64,000 nt of DNA from Erythrobacter sp. KY5 (lineage in GTDB: Bacteria; Pseudomonadota; Alphaproteobacteria; Sphingomonadales; Sphingomonadaceae). Positions 8,568 through 17,457 of this stretch are shown piece after piece (the first letter of the stretch is position 1; each line of letters starts with the position of its first letter). A model generated the notes under the pieces. It was not told the DNA's origin. It worked only from the letters and a program-made list of their open reading frames with translations, and did no database searches. The stretch spans positions 496,001-560,000 of the forward strand of contig NZ_CP021912.1 in the NCBI RefSeq assembly GCF_003264115.1, read 5' to 3'. The position numbers were made by a program, and so were the translations under genes.

Positions 8568-9674
8568 TCAGCCCGGTGTTCCCTCGCTCGCCGTGCGCAC
8601 GAGCCGTTCGACCCCGCCGTCGAAATCGAGCTGTGTCTGTTCAAGAAAATCGGCAGCCGAGCTGTAGTCGCCGCCCGTCCAAAGCGGGACGTCGGCCTTC
8701 TCGATCACCTCTTTTGCGCGGCGCTCCTCATCGCTGAGCGGTTCGTCTGCGACGGAGCGGATGAACACCGCCGCGATCCGGCCCGGATGAGCTTTCACGA
8801 TGCTTCCAAAGGCCGAGAGGTCTTTTTGCGAATCGTCGCCAATCAGCGCAAACTTCAGCTCGGGAAACATCGAGAGGATGCGCTCTATCGCGTCGCGCTT
8901 GTGCGAGCCATGTCCTTCCTTGCCCAGCGTCTTGCGATTGAAGCCCCAATCGCGAAGCATCACCGGACCGAGCGGCAAACCCCGCTCCCGCTTGAAAGTG
9001 ACGAGGTAGGAAAACAGGTTCCACGGGCTCGACGAGACGTAGAATACCGGGCGCACGCGCGCTTCCGGCGCAAGTGCGTCGATCGCCCTGCCCGGTTCCC
9101 GCGCACCGGCTGTGTTGCCGCCGATTGCGGCGTAAAACGCGCTCGCTCCCGGCACGATCACACGCTGTGAAGGCATCTGCGCCATCACTCGCTTCCAGTT
9201 GCGTGCGATCTTGCGAAAATTGCCGGTGATCCCGGTTTCAAGGATCGTATCGTCGATATCCGAGATGATGCCGAGCTGCGTCTCGCTTCCCGGCGTAAGA
9301 ATATAGGCCGTCGCCTGCTCCCCCTCGCCCCAGCGCAGGGTCGCTTTCTCCCACCGGGTGCGTTTGGGCGGGATGCAGGGAGCGGGCAGGTCGATGTCGA
9401 AGCGCGCGAACCCTTCCGGCCCGGTCACGGCGGTGTGGGTCACGCCGGGCGCATCGCCATAACTGTATTCAAGCTCGACCGGGAGGCCCGGCACTTCGTG
9501 GCTCAGATACTGGCTCACCATGGTCGAGAAATCGCGCCAGAAGCTGCGGTTCTCGAATTCCGGTTCGCGCGAGCGGATCGCGCGTGCATTGAGAGTGAGG
9601 CGCGAAGCGTTTCGATAGCCGAAAAAGGGCTGTACGCGCACGGGCGCGCGGCGGGAGAGGGGGCCGATGGGCAT
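8568..9674 (-). CDS. App1-family (DUF2183) phosphatase
   Basis: A 368-residue protein of the App1/DUF2183 family, HAD-like phosphatases named after yeast phosphatidate phosphatase App1. The nucleophile motif SDIDDTILETG is at about 138-148 (Asp139, Asp141). Later HAD elements are YVSSSPWNLF and the LIGDDSQKD segment. The N-terminal ~130 residues form the beta-rich region usual in the family. No signal peptide is visible, so the enzyme is probably cytoplasmic. Hydrolysis of a lipid phosphate is inferred from the family; some bacterial members have unknown substrates. Confidence 0.9.
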   Translation of the reverse strand: MPIGPLSRRAPVRVQPFFGYRNASRLTLNARAIRSREPEFENRSFWRDFSTMVSQYLSHEVPGLPVELEYSYGDAPGVTHTAVTGPEGFARFDIDLPAPCIPPKRTRWEKATLRWGEGEQATAYILTPGSETQLGIISDIDDTILETGITGNFRKIARNWKRVMAQMPSQRVIVPGASAFYAAIGGNTAGAREPGRAIDALAPEARVRPVFYVSSSPWNLFSYLVTFKRERGLPLGPVMLRDWGFNRKTLGKEGHGSHKRDAIERILSMFPELKFALIGDDSQKDLSAFGSIVKAHPGRIAAVFIRSVADEPLSDEERRAKEVIEKADVPLWTGGDYSSAADFLEQTQLDFDGGVERLVRTASEGTPG

Positions 9675-9748
9675 GTCGCAACCGGTTACCCGGCTGGGCT
9701 CACAAGTCCAAGAGGTTTAAGCGCCTTGCTGGCCTTGTACCGGCGGTA

Positions 9749-11785
9749 TCAGCCTACGAGGCGTTTGCCCGCCCGCTCGATGAGCTTCACGTCATCGTCG
9801 ATCTCGCCGATCAGGGCGACATTGCCCTTGCCATCGCGGCGGACCATGACGAGCGAAAACTCGGGGCCTTCGCCCGACAGCGCTTCGAGCGTAAGCTCTT
9901 CAAGCTCGCGCAATTTCTGCGCCAGTTGTGCGCGGACATCGCCTTCGGCTTCGACTTCCTTGCCAGCTTCTTCGCGGCGGAGGCGGCGTTCGGCCGCGAC
10001 CACGCCCTTGAGGCCCCCATCGGCTTCGCCAAGGAACCCTGCAAGCCTGCCGCGTTCAAGGCCGATACGATGCGCATGGCTGAGCACGGCGGCATATTCG
10101 GTTAGGCGCGTCTTGTCGTAATCGTGACCGAAGACGAGCTTGACGATCGGGGTCATAGGCGCGCGATCCTGGACCGTGAGGCCGCTCTCCTCGATCAGCT
10201 CTTCATAGGCTTGAGGTTCGTCCTTCGCGGCGAGCGAGAAGTCATAGGCGCGCCCGACTGCGGCATAGAGCGCGCTGCGGGTGCGGTCTTCGGAAACGCT
10301 GGCGGTCTGAGCCAGTTCGCGTGCTGCGGCAAGGCAATCGTAAAGGTCCGCATCCTCGGCAAGCTCGCACGCGGCGATGTCTTCTGCCGGCTGTGGTGCA
10401 GCGACAGGTGCCGCGACCGCTTCGGGTGCAGGTTGTACCGATGGCTGGGCATCATCCAGAGCTACCGGCGCTTTGATGGCCTGAGGCTCAGGTTCGAACG
10501 CCGCGACCTCGTCGAGGTCCAGCGGCTCTTCGCTCGGTTCTTCCGCCGAGATTCCGCCCGCTTCCCCAATCGCGCCTTCAATCGTGTCCGCGCCGTCATT
10601 CTCGTCAGTGTTCTCGGCCACTTCAAGACCCGCAAGGTCGAGTGGATCAATTATGCCGTCGCTTTCGACGATGTCCTTTGCGATCGTGTCTTCGCTCTCG
10701 TCGCCACCTTGCGATACGGGTTCGCTGACTGGCTGGTCGGCGTGATCGACCTTGTAGTCTTCGGGGTCGAACAATTCTGCATCGAGGTCGACCGCCTTCT
10801 TGGCAGGCGCGTCGATGTAATCCGAAAGCGATGCAAAGCTGTAGCTTGCGCCCTCGTCTTCATCCTCGATCGGCTCGCCATATTCGTCGAGCTCGTCTTC
10901 GTCGTCGAGCGAGAAATGGCCAAAATCGGGGAAGGGCATGTCGTCGCCCTGATCATCGTCATGCAGATTGTCGCCGATCATGTCCGAACCAAGTCTCGCC
11001 ACATTGGCCAGTGCAGCCGGGTCTTCATCGATATCGGCGATATCGTGCAGTTCTGGCTGTTCGGCCTCCTCAAGGCTTTCATGCGAAGGCGCATCGGCCC
11101 ATTCGGTGAGGGGGTCCGAATGATGTTTTTGCGGCGTGTCCTCGTCGATGGCCGGTTCTTGCGCATCGCCATGCTCGATCGCCTGATCGATCTCGAGCAG
11201 CAATTCGTCTGCGGTTGCGGCGTCTGCCATCTCTTTCCAGTTGATGACGCCGTAGATGAAATCAATCGTTTCATCGTCGCTGGAAAAGGGCAGCAGGATG
11301 CCGCGATACAGGATTGAGGAGCCGCGCTGGTTCACGAATTCAGCCTCGAAACCGATCGGTGCCTGATTGGCGAGGATCTGCATGTAATGGTCGGTGATAC
11401 GGCTTAGCAGCGAGCGCGGCGGCACATCGGAAAGCCGCTTTATCCCCGCGATATCGTCTGTTCCGCATTCTTCGGCAAGGCGGTCGCCAAGATACTGGAC
11501 CACCGGGTCCTCGATCCCTGCCGAGAAATCGAGCAGGACCGAGTTCGGACCGAAATCGGTGAGATTCTGCGGTTCGAGGTCTTCGATTGACGGAAAGGTC
11601 GCTTCGCCCAGGAGGCTTGCCCAATGGTTGTAGGCGCGCACCTGCATGCGGCGTTCGTCCTGGCCGATGGCCTCGGGCGGCAGTTCGCGCACGGCCTCTT
11701 CGTCGGGTACAGAAGTGTCTGCACCCCAATCGTCGCTGTCGTCAGCAGGAAGCTCGCTGTCGAAAGTACCCCGAAGATTGTCCAT
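9749..11785 (-). CDS. Large acidic PAS_5-like domain protein
   Basis: A 678-residue protein. The first ~180 residues resemble the alphaproteobacterial PAS_5 family (WASLLGEATFPSIEDL, LLDFSAGIEDPVVQYLG, YRGILLPFSSD, DFIYGVINWKE). The middle (about 190-490) is highly acidic and low in complexity, with many Asp/Glu and few aromatic residues, and is probably disordered. The last ~180 residues are helical and charged (ERRLRREEAGKEVEAEGDV) and may form a coiled coil. I chose the ATG at 11785 because AAGGGG lies 8 bases upstream; an ATG 12 codons earlier has no ribosome site. It stands alone with a 170-base upstream gap. A signalling or scaffold role is only inferred. Confidence 0.8.
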   Translation of the reverse strand: MDNLRGTFDSELPADDSDDWGADTSVPDEEAVRELPPEAIGQDERRMQVRAYNHWASLLGEATFPSIEDLEPQNLTDFGPNSVLLDFSAGIEDPVVQYLGDRLAEECGTDDIAGIKRLSDVPPRSLLSRITDHYMQILANQAPIGFEAEFVNQRGSSILYRGILLPFSSDDETIDFIYGVINWKEMADAATADELLLEIDQAIEHGDAQEPAIDEDTPQKHHSDPLTEWADAPSHESLEEAEQPELHDIADIDEDPAALANVARLGSDMIGDNLHDDDQGDDMPFPDFGHFSLDDEDELDEYGEPIEDEDEGASYSFASLSDYIDAPAKKAVDLDAELFDPEDYKVDHADQPVSEPVSQGGDESEDTIAKDIVESDGIIDPLDLAGLEVAENTDENDGADTIEGAIGEAGGISAEEPSEEPLDLDEVAAFEPEPQAIKAPVALDDAQPSVQPAPEAVAAPVAAPQPAEDIAACELAEDADLYDCLAAARELAQTASVSEDRTRSALYAAVGRAYDFSLAAKDEPQAYEELIEESGLTVQDRAPMTPIVKLVFGHDYDKTRLTEYAAVLSHAHRIGLERGRLAGFLGEADGGLKGVVAAERRLRREEAGKEVEAEGDVRAQLAQKLRELEELTLEALSGEGPEFSLVMVRRDGKGNVALIGEIDDDVKLIERAGKRLVG

Positions 11786-11955
11786 GGCTCGGCTCTTGCC
11801 CCTTGAAAAACGCCTGTTCATCGCGGTTTTGAAGGGACGTGGTAAACATAGTGTTAAGTCACGCCGGAAAGTTGCGTTAATTGTCCATGTGGGCGAGCAG
11901 GACCGATGCCGCAGCGCGGCGCTGAAGTTTCAAGGCCTTAATCTGGCAGGGGCGC

Positions 11956-12393
11956 TTAAAGGAAATAGCGCATCTTGATCGAGACGCGCTGGTTGCCTTC
12001 GCCAACGTCGAAGACCGCATCGTCCCATTCGGGCGGCGCCATGCGAACCGGCGCATCGCGCGAGAAACCATACCCTTCCTTGGGTGCCATGCCGAGCACG
12101 CGGTTCGCCTTGCCGTCCTCGTTTTCGTCATGCAGCAAGGCAATCGCATATTTCCCCGGTTCGACATTGTCGAAACGAATGGTGACGTTGTTGCCTGCTG
12201 GCACGACCGTACGGTGCGACTTGGGATCACGAATGCAGCGCGGGAAGACGTCTTCGACCGTTGTCATGCAAGCGCGGATGACGCCGTCGGTGTTGCGCAG
12301 ATCGGTGACCGTGATCGTGACCGTCCCAGCCATCGCCGGGGATGCAAAACCTGTGAGCGCGACTGCGCCTGCAAAAGCGGCCAAGCGCCTCAC
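11956..12393 (-). CDS. DUF2141 family exported protein
   Basis: A 145-residue protein whose GTG start overlaps the stop of the fatty-acid hydroxylase gene as GTGA. After a signal peptide (VRRLAAFAGAVALTGFASPAMA) comes a single beta-sandwich DUF2141 domain: VTITVTDLRNTDGVIRACM, then FDNVEPGKYAIALLHDEN and a C-terminal VSIKMRYFL. The DENEDGKANR segment resembles a calcium-binding Dx[DN]xDG loop. The frame is open far upstream, but only into the hydroxylase gene. The molecular role of DUF2141 is not established. A second member lies at 27679-28215. Confidence 0.88.
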   Translation of the reverse strand: MRRLAAFAGAVALTGFASPAMAGTVTITVTDLRNTDGVIRACMTTVEDVFPRCIRDPKSHRTVVPAGNNVTIRFDNVEPGKYAIALLHDENEDGKANRVLGMAPKEGYGFSRDAPVRMAPPEWDDAVFDVGEGNQRVSIKMRYFL

Positions 12394-13166
12394 CCGCGCG
12401 CCCCGGCAAGCACCGCCTCGCGCTTGTCGAGCCGCGTTGAAAGCCCGCGATCGGTCCCGCAGACCCTGTCCCAGAAGCGGAAATACAGCCCGAAATTGCA
12501 TCGATAATCCTCGTGGTGTTTTTCGTGATGGCTGGCCATTATCACCCAGCCTCCCAACGCAGAATGAACAAGGCTCCTCGGGAAGATCTCCCAGCCCATG
12601 TGATTGACCACCCCCATGATCGTTGCGACCGCGAGCACGACGCCGAGCATGGCGAGATGGATCGGGACGAGGAAGACGAGGACCGGAATGACGATCGCCC
12701 CGCTCAGTGCTTCCCAGGGATGAAAGCTCATCGCGGTCCACGCGGTCGGCGGGCGGCTTTCGTGATGAACGCGGTGCGCCGCTTTGAAGAGCGCGGGCCA
12801 GTGATGCATCGCGCGGTGGGTCCAGTAAAACCAGCTGTCCTGCACAAACAGATAGATCGCGACCGAAACCGGCAACCACCACAAGGGGTGGGCGTTCCAG
12901 TCGGTGTAAAGCTGCGCCACGCCGTGATGGCGCCAGAGCCAGAAGACTACTCCTGTGGGCGCGCCATAGATGAAAGCGGAAATCAGCGACCAGCGGATCT
13001 CGGCCATGATCTGCTTGCGCTGCTTCGCGTAAAGGCCGGGCCGGGCGCGGGCCGTGATCCACGCGAACATCCCGCTGGCGAGGAAATAGCGCAGCATCAC
13101 CATGACGCTCATCGCGGTGCCGGCAATCAGAAAGGCCAGCCAGAACGGGGTATCGCCGGGGATCAT
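12390..13166 (-). CDS. Fatty acid hydroxylase superfamily membrane di-iron enzyme
   Basis: A 258-residue membrane protein with the three histidine clusters of the fatty acid hydroxylase/sterol desaturase family: HRAMHH, HRVHHESRPP and HHEKHH, which bind a di-iron centre. Four to five hydrophobic helices surround them. Likely reactions are hydroxylation or desaturation of lipids or carotenoids; carotenoid or sphingolipid substrates would fit this lineage, but the sequence does not decide. It is translationally coupled to the DUF2141 gene downstream. No clear ribosome site precedes the ATG at 13166. Confidence 0.9.
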   Translation of the reverse strand: MIPGDTPFWLAFLIAGTAMSVMVMLRYFLASGMFAWITARARPGLYAKQRKQIMAEIRWSLISAFIYGAPTGVVFWLWRHHGVAQLYTDWNAHPLWWLPVSVAIYLFVQDSWFYWTHRAMHHWPALFKAAHRVHHESRPPTAWTAMSFHPWEALSGAIVIPVLVFLVPIHLAMLGVVLAVATIMGVVNHMGWEIFPRSLVHSALGGWVIMASHHEKHHEDYRCNFGLYFRFWDRVCGTDRGLSTRLDKREAVLAGARG

Positions 13167-13217
13167 CGCTGCGGACTATGACTTACAAACCGGTCCGGCG
13201 CGAGGGTGATTATGCGC

Positions 13218-13727
13218 TTATTCCTCAACCCCGAACTGGCTGCATTCAGGGTCGAGCAGCGCGGTGTGCCGCCGCATCGCGGTGCGGGCGAGACGTTCGA
13301 CCTGCACCTTGCGCCGGGCCGCGGCCAGCGGTTCGAGCGGCGCGGGGCGCACGATCTCTGCGTCATAGCCGTCGGCAACGATCACGCCGCAGCGCTCCGG
13401 CTGGTAGACCTCGCCATCGAGCGGCGAGCGGTCGAGACCCGGCGGCACTCCCCAGAAGAACCGGTCGCAAAAATCGAGATAGTCGGGCCATTTGGTGTCG
13501 CCCAGCAGGTCACTGCGCGCGACCTTGATCTCGACGATCACCACCTGCCCACGCGCATCGACCCCCATCAGGTCCGCACGGCGCCATTCGTTTCTGGCAT
13601 TCTTCAGAGCCATCTCTTCCACGCACCAGATATTGTTGCGGGCGAACAACCGCTTGATCCCGCGCGCAACATCAGCGGCAGTCTCTGGCGAAATCGAATC
13701 GAGTACACGGCGTACTTGCTGGCTCAT
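13218..13727 (-). CDS. mmcB: MmcB family DNA repair protein (putative endonuclease)
   Basis: MmcB is a small alphaproteobacterial protein of the PD-(D/E)XK nuclease superfamily linked to DNA damage tolerance. The sequence shows the expected core: EMALKNARNEWRRADLMGV, VVIVEIKVARSDLLGD (the E-x-K motif) and KWPDYLDFCDRFFWGVP. The start at 13727 (MSQQVRR) is preferred over the ATG six codons upstream because it matches the usual family N-terminus; neither has a clear ribosome site. The protein is about 169 residues, as expected. I see no LexA-box-like site that I can support. Confidence 0.88.
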   Translation of the reverse strand: MSQQVRRVLDSISPETAADVARGIKRLFARNNIWCVEEMALKNARNEWRRADLMGVDARGQVVIVEIKVARSDLLGDTKWPDYLDFCDRFFWGVPPGLDRSPLDGEVYQPERCGVIVADGYDAEIVRPAPLEPLAAARRKVQVERLARTAMRRHTALLDPECSQFGVEE

Positions 13728-13778
13728 GCCCCATGATTGGAACATAGCGCGAACGCGGTCAAGCTTTGAGGTGTACCT

Positions 13779-14183
13779 TCAGGCAGCCGCCGGGCGGGGC
13801 GTGAGAAGCGAAAGCACGGCTTCGCGCCCGTGATAGAATTCGCGCCACAGGGCAAGCGCCGGGGCGGTCGTATCGGTGCCGCGTTCAACCAGCGTTTCAA
13901 GCGCCGTGAGGCCCGCTTTCATCAGCGCATCGAGATCCTCGATCCCGCGCTGGGCAAGGTCGACCTGCCAATGCTCGATCTCGGTAAAGCGATCGGTCAA
14001 CTCCTTACCGCTGCGCACCCCTTTTTCAGGCGCGAGCTGCGCAAGCGCTGCAACCTCGTCAGCGCGGATGTGGAGGGCATCCCACCGGGTCTCGGTCGAG
14101 ATGTGTTGGTGCATCTCAGGCTGCACGGCAAAGCGCATCGCGCGCATCTGGCTGGGGGGAAGAGCCGACATGAACACATGCAT
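13779..14183 (-). CDS. Hypothetical protein
   Basis: A 134-residue, mostly helical, charged protein with no signal peptide or membrane helix. It begins MHVFMSALPPSQMRAMRF and ends TPRPAAA. A second ATG four codons in (14171) could be the true start; neither has a good ribosome site. I do not recognise the family. Its codon usage matches its neighbours and it has the same orientation as mmcB 50 bases downstream, so co-expression is possible. Confidence 0.65.
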   Translation of the reverse strand: MHVFMSALPPSQMRAMRFAVQPEMHQHISTETRWDALHIRADEVAALAQLAPEKGVRSGKELTDRFTEIEHWQVDLAQRGIEDLDALMKAGLTALETLVERGTDTTAPALALWREFYHGREAVLSLLTPRPAAA

Positions 14184-14346
14184 AATCTCAGGCCGCTTAC
14201 CGATTTGTTAAACCGCCCCCCGGAGCACACAGCCGAGCGCTTCGCGCATGACCGGGCACAATTCATCTGGCGCTCGGCCAACAGGCTTGCTAAGCGGCGC
14301 GCCCAGCACGATCATGCGCAATCGCCTGATCACTGTGATGGCAAAG

Positions 14347-14423
<77 letters not shown>

Positions 14424-14463
14424 TTTTCCTCGCTCTGGCTTGAGCAGCTTGGCTGCGCTCGGG

Positions 14464-15819
14464 TCATGTTCCGGATTGATCGCTTGGCTGGGCCAGTTGG
14501 GCGAGGGTTTCGACGTAGCCGACCATGATCGTGCGCTGTCCCTCCCACTCCTGCATTGACAGCACCACGTCGCTTCGCCGCTGGTCGGCGCGTTGGCTTA
14601 GGCCTTCGAGGGCGCTTTCGTAGAATGTGCGCGCTTCGGCCATGTCGCCGGTTTCCAGCGCGCTGCGCGCAAGATCGCCTTGCCAGCGTATCTTTCGAAG
14701 CTCGGTAGCAGGCACCAGCTGCGCGAATTCCTGATAGCGGCGGCGCAGGAGGGCCAGCCCTTCCTCGCTATCGCCCGTGTCGATCATCACCAGCGCGCGC
14801 AGGCGGTCGGTGAAGATGTGCACGACGTGGCTGTCGGGAAGGCGCGCATCCATGATCGCCGCCATCGCATCGACCTGCTCGCGCGCTTCGGCGAAACGGC
14901 CTGTCTTCTGGTAGCTGAAAGCGAGGTTATGCCGCGCAATCGCTTCGGAAATGTACAGTTGCGCGTTGTCGCCGGTGACGTCCTGCTGGAGCGATTGCAG
15001 CATGGCGATCGAGCGCAGTTCCTGCTGTGTGCCGCGATCCTCTTCGCCCAGTCGGCTGAGCGCAAGGCCATAGGCCCGCAAGAGATCGGCGAGCGCCTCT
15101 GAGGGGCCGATGCGCTCCTCAAGCGATCCGATCACCTCTTCGACCACCGCGACGCCTTCCTTCGCTCGCCCGTCCTGAAAGACCAGTCCGCGCACATAGG
15201 TGGCTGCGATTGTGGCCAGGTCATAGGGATTGCCGTCGGGCCGCTGCTGCGCGATCGTCAGCGCCCGGCGCAGGTACCGCTGCCATTCGAGCGGCTGGCC
15301 GGTGGCGCTCGCGGCGGCTGCGTGCATATCGTAGGCGAATTGCCGCGCATGGGAGATGGGTGGGGCGTTGCGCTCGGCATAGCGGACCGCTTCGAGGCTG
15401 TCGGCATAGGCCTGATCGTTGCGCATCAATCCGCGATTTGCCGAAGAGCGGTTGCCCAGAGCATCGACGACATAGTCCACGGGCGGTGCGGGATGTGCCC
15501 TGTACAGGCTCAGCGCCCGGTCCAACTGGACAATCGCCGCCTCGTCCTCGTCGCGCAAGAGCTTGAGCTTGCCGATTTCGTAAGCGATCCGCCCCCGTTC
15601 GATCAGCGCGCCCTCATCGCTGCGGGCGTAAGACTGATCGAGCGCTTCGAGCATTGCGAGCGCGGCGTCGGTGCCTTCGCTCTTGTAGACTGCGTCCACC
15701 TCGCCAATCTGCGCTTCGAATTCGGACCGGTCGAAACCGTTGGCGAGCGCTGGCGCAGGTGCCGAGAGGAGGCAGGCGAGCGCCGCAGCGCAGATGGCGT
15801 GAAAGCGGTGCCTGGTCAT
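14464..15819 (-). CDS. Exported TPR-repeat protein, partner of CHAT protein
   Basis: A 451-residue protein with a signal peptide (MTRHRFHAICAAALACLLSAPAPALA) followed by helical repeats of tetratricopeptide type over most of its length; examples are IAYEIGKLKLLRDEDEAAIV and ISEAIARHNLAFSYQKTGRF. The start at 15819 has a consensus AGGAGG 10 bases upstream. It overlaps the CHAT gene stop as ATGA, so the two are translationally coupled. TPR modules usually bind proteins, and TPR-CHAT pairs or fusions are common, which makes a physical complex with the CHAT protein likely. It is the last gene of the five-gene minus-strand operon. Confidence 0.9.
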   Translation of the reverse strand: MTRHRFHAICAAALACLLSAPAPALANGFDRSEFEAQIGEVDAVYKSEGTDAALAMLEALDQSYARSDEGALIERGRIAYEIGKLKLLRDEDEAAIVQLDRALSLYRAHPAPPVDYVVDALGNRSSANRGLMRNDQAYADSLEAVRYAERNAPPISHARQFAYDMHAAAASATGQPLEWQRYLRRALTIAQQRPDGNPYDLATIAATYVRGLVFQDGRAKEGVAVVEEVIGSLEERIGPSEALADLLRAYGLALSRLGEEDRGTQQELRSIAMLQSLQQDVTGDNAQLYISEAIARHNLAFSYQKTGRFAEAREQVDAMAAIMDARLPDSHVVHIFTDRLRALVMIDTGDSEEGLALLRRRYQEFAQLVPATELRKIRWQGDLARSALETGDMAEARTFYESALEGLSQRADQRRSDVVLSMQEWEGQRTIMVGYVETLAQLAQPSDQSGT

Positions 15820-17372
15820 CGAATGGCTACCTCCTGAGTGCGCGAAGTCGTCATCCCGATCACGGGCACGAACGGGGCCCAATGGCGCGGGTGGTCCCAG
15901 CGGCCCGACGGATCGCGCAGGAGAGCGATCTGGCTGGCGCGGATTGCCTCGGTACTGGTGAGGCTGCTCTTGCTGAGCTGCGCGACGAGATATTCCGACC
16001 ACACGGCTGCCGACTGGTCGGCGATCGGCCAGTGCGTGACGATCATGTTGGTCGCCCCCGCTTCGAAAAAGGCGAGCGCAAGCCCGGTCAACGCCTCACC
16101 GGCATGATGGCCCGGCCCGGCCCAGGTGTCGCACGCCGAAAGCACCACCAGATCGCTTGCAATCTCGAGCCGTGAGATGTCGAGCGGCGTCAGTAACTGC
16201 GGCCCCGCATTATCTCCATCGAGATTGCCTTCACCGCCGTCTTCCGCGCTCAGCAAAAGGCCGGTCACTGCGCTTTCACCCAGACCGGTGCTGAGCGCAT
16301 GAGTGGCGAACAACAGCAACCCGCCTTTGGCATGGTCGAGATTGTGACTGAGCGCGGTTTTGGTCGCTTGGGGCCCGTCCAATATGATTGTGCGCGATGG
16401 ATAGCGACGCCCGAGCGATTCCAGCTCTGCGCGTGCCCCATCGAGCGGCCCGAGCCATTCGAGTTCGGGCGAATTGCCATCGCCGGGCGCACCGATCGCC
16501 AGGATCGGAAAGTCCCTTCCGGTCGCGGGCCGCACCGCTCCTGCATCCAGCGCCCTGAGCGAAGGGAGCAAGGCATAGACGCGGTTCTCGATCTCGAATT
16601 GCCCCGTTGCCGGATCGATCAGGGCAGAAAAGGGGATCGACAGGATTTCGCCGCTGGCATGGAGCATAATCTCGCGCTTGTCCGCCAACCTCTCGGCGAA
16701 CGGGCCGAGCAGTTTGCGATGAAGGCTCTCGGCAATCTCGCGCGGATAGGCGGGCGCGTTTTCGCGGGCGTCTTGCGCGGGGGCCGGACGCTCTCCCCTG
16801 ATTGCGACGCTTGGCGTGATGGCGCGCCGCAGATCGTCGATCACCGGTGTCGCGGCGGCAGAGCCGAAATCGGTCAGTTTGGTCCACGCAAGGCAGTCGC
16901 TGTCGAGATACCAGGCATAGGAATGCTCAGGCGCGCTCACATAAAGGAGCAGGCCCTGATCGCTCGCAAGCGCGGCTTGCAGCGCCCTGGCCGAGCGCGG
17001 TTCATTGACCAGATCTGCAAGCAGGCCCGGCGCCAGTTGCTCGATACTTTCCTCGATATTCGCAAGTGAGGCATCGACTTCGAGCGGATTGGCCTCGGAG
17101 CGACCGGCATCGGCGCGCAGGCGGTCGCGTCTGCGCAACAGATCGCGCAGCTCGTTCGAACGGTCTCCCGCAGCGGCGATATTCTGCTCGACAACGCGGC
17201 CCGGTCGCGATGCGATCAGCAGCTGCGCCGCAGCCAGCGATTTCTCGGCAAGCTCATAGGCGGGCGTATCCTCGCTGAGGCAGACATTCTGCGCCGCAGA
17301 TGCAGCAGGCGGCAGGGCAAGCGACATTGTCAGGGCCAGCAAGCTATGGACCGCATTCGATATCGATTTCAT
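15816..17372 (-). CDS. Exported CHAT-domain (caspase-like) protein
   Basis: A 518-residue protein whose C-terminal ~280 residues form a CHAT domain, a caspase-related cysteine peptidase fold. The catalytic pair is visible: His358 in LLLFATHALSTG and Cys414 in DLVVLSACDTWAGPG, so it looks active. The N-terminus (MKSISNAVHSLLALTMSLALPPAASA) is a signal peptide, followed by a helical region (about 40-130). The start at 17372 is set by GGGAGGGAAC just before the ATG. Most CHAT proteases are described as cytoplasmic, so export is notable. It overlaps the TPR gene and lies 85 bases after the lipoprotein gene, downstream of a two-component system. Confidence 0.92.
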   Translation of the reverse strand: MKSISNAVHSLLALTMSLALPPAASAAQNVCLSEDTPAYELAEKSLAAAQLLIASRPGRVVEQNIAAAGDRSNELRDLLRRRDRLRADAGRSEANPLEVDASLANIEESIEQLAPGLLADLVNEPRSARALQAALASDQGLLLYVSAPEHSYAWYLDSDCLAWTKLTDFGSAAATPVIDDLRRAITPSVAIRGERPAPAQDARENAPAYPREIAESLHRKLLGPFAERLADKREIMLHASGEILSIPFSALIDPATGQFEIENRVYALLPSLRALDAGAVRPATGRDFPILAIGAPGDGNSPELEWLGPLDGARAELESLGRRYPSRTIILDGPQATKTALSHNLDHAKGGLLLFATHALSTGLGESAVTGLLLSAEDGGEGNLDGDNAGPQLLTPLDISRLEIASDLVVLSACDTWAGPGHHAGEALTGLALAFFEAGATNMIVTHWPIADQSAAVWSEYLVAQLSKSSLTSTEAIRASQIALLRDPSGRWDHPRHWAPFVPVIGMTTSRTQEVAIR

Positions 17373-17457
17373 GTTCCCTCCCATACACTTGGCAGTCATG
17401 CCTTGGCCGGCGCGCTTTTCAACCCCCTCTTGCTTTGATGAGCCCCATCGCGAGCGC

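Noticed and set aside
11956..13062. Long version of the DUF2141 gene with about 220 extra N-terminal codons
   Set aside because: The extension runs through the fatty-acid hydroxylase gene and would bury the signal peptide; the GTG at 12393 overlaps the hydroxylase stop neatly.
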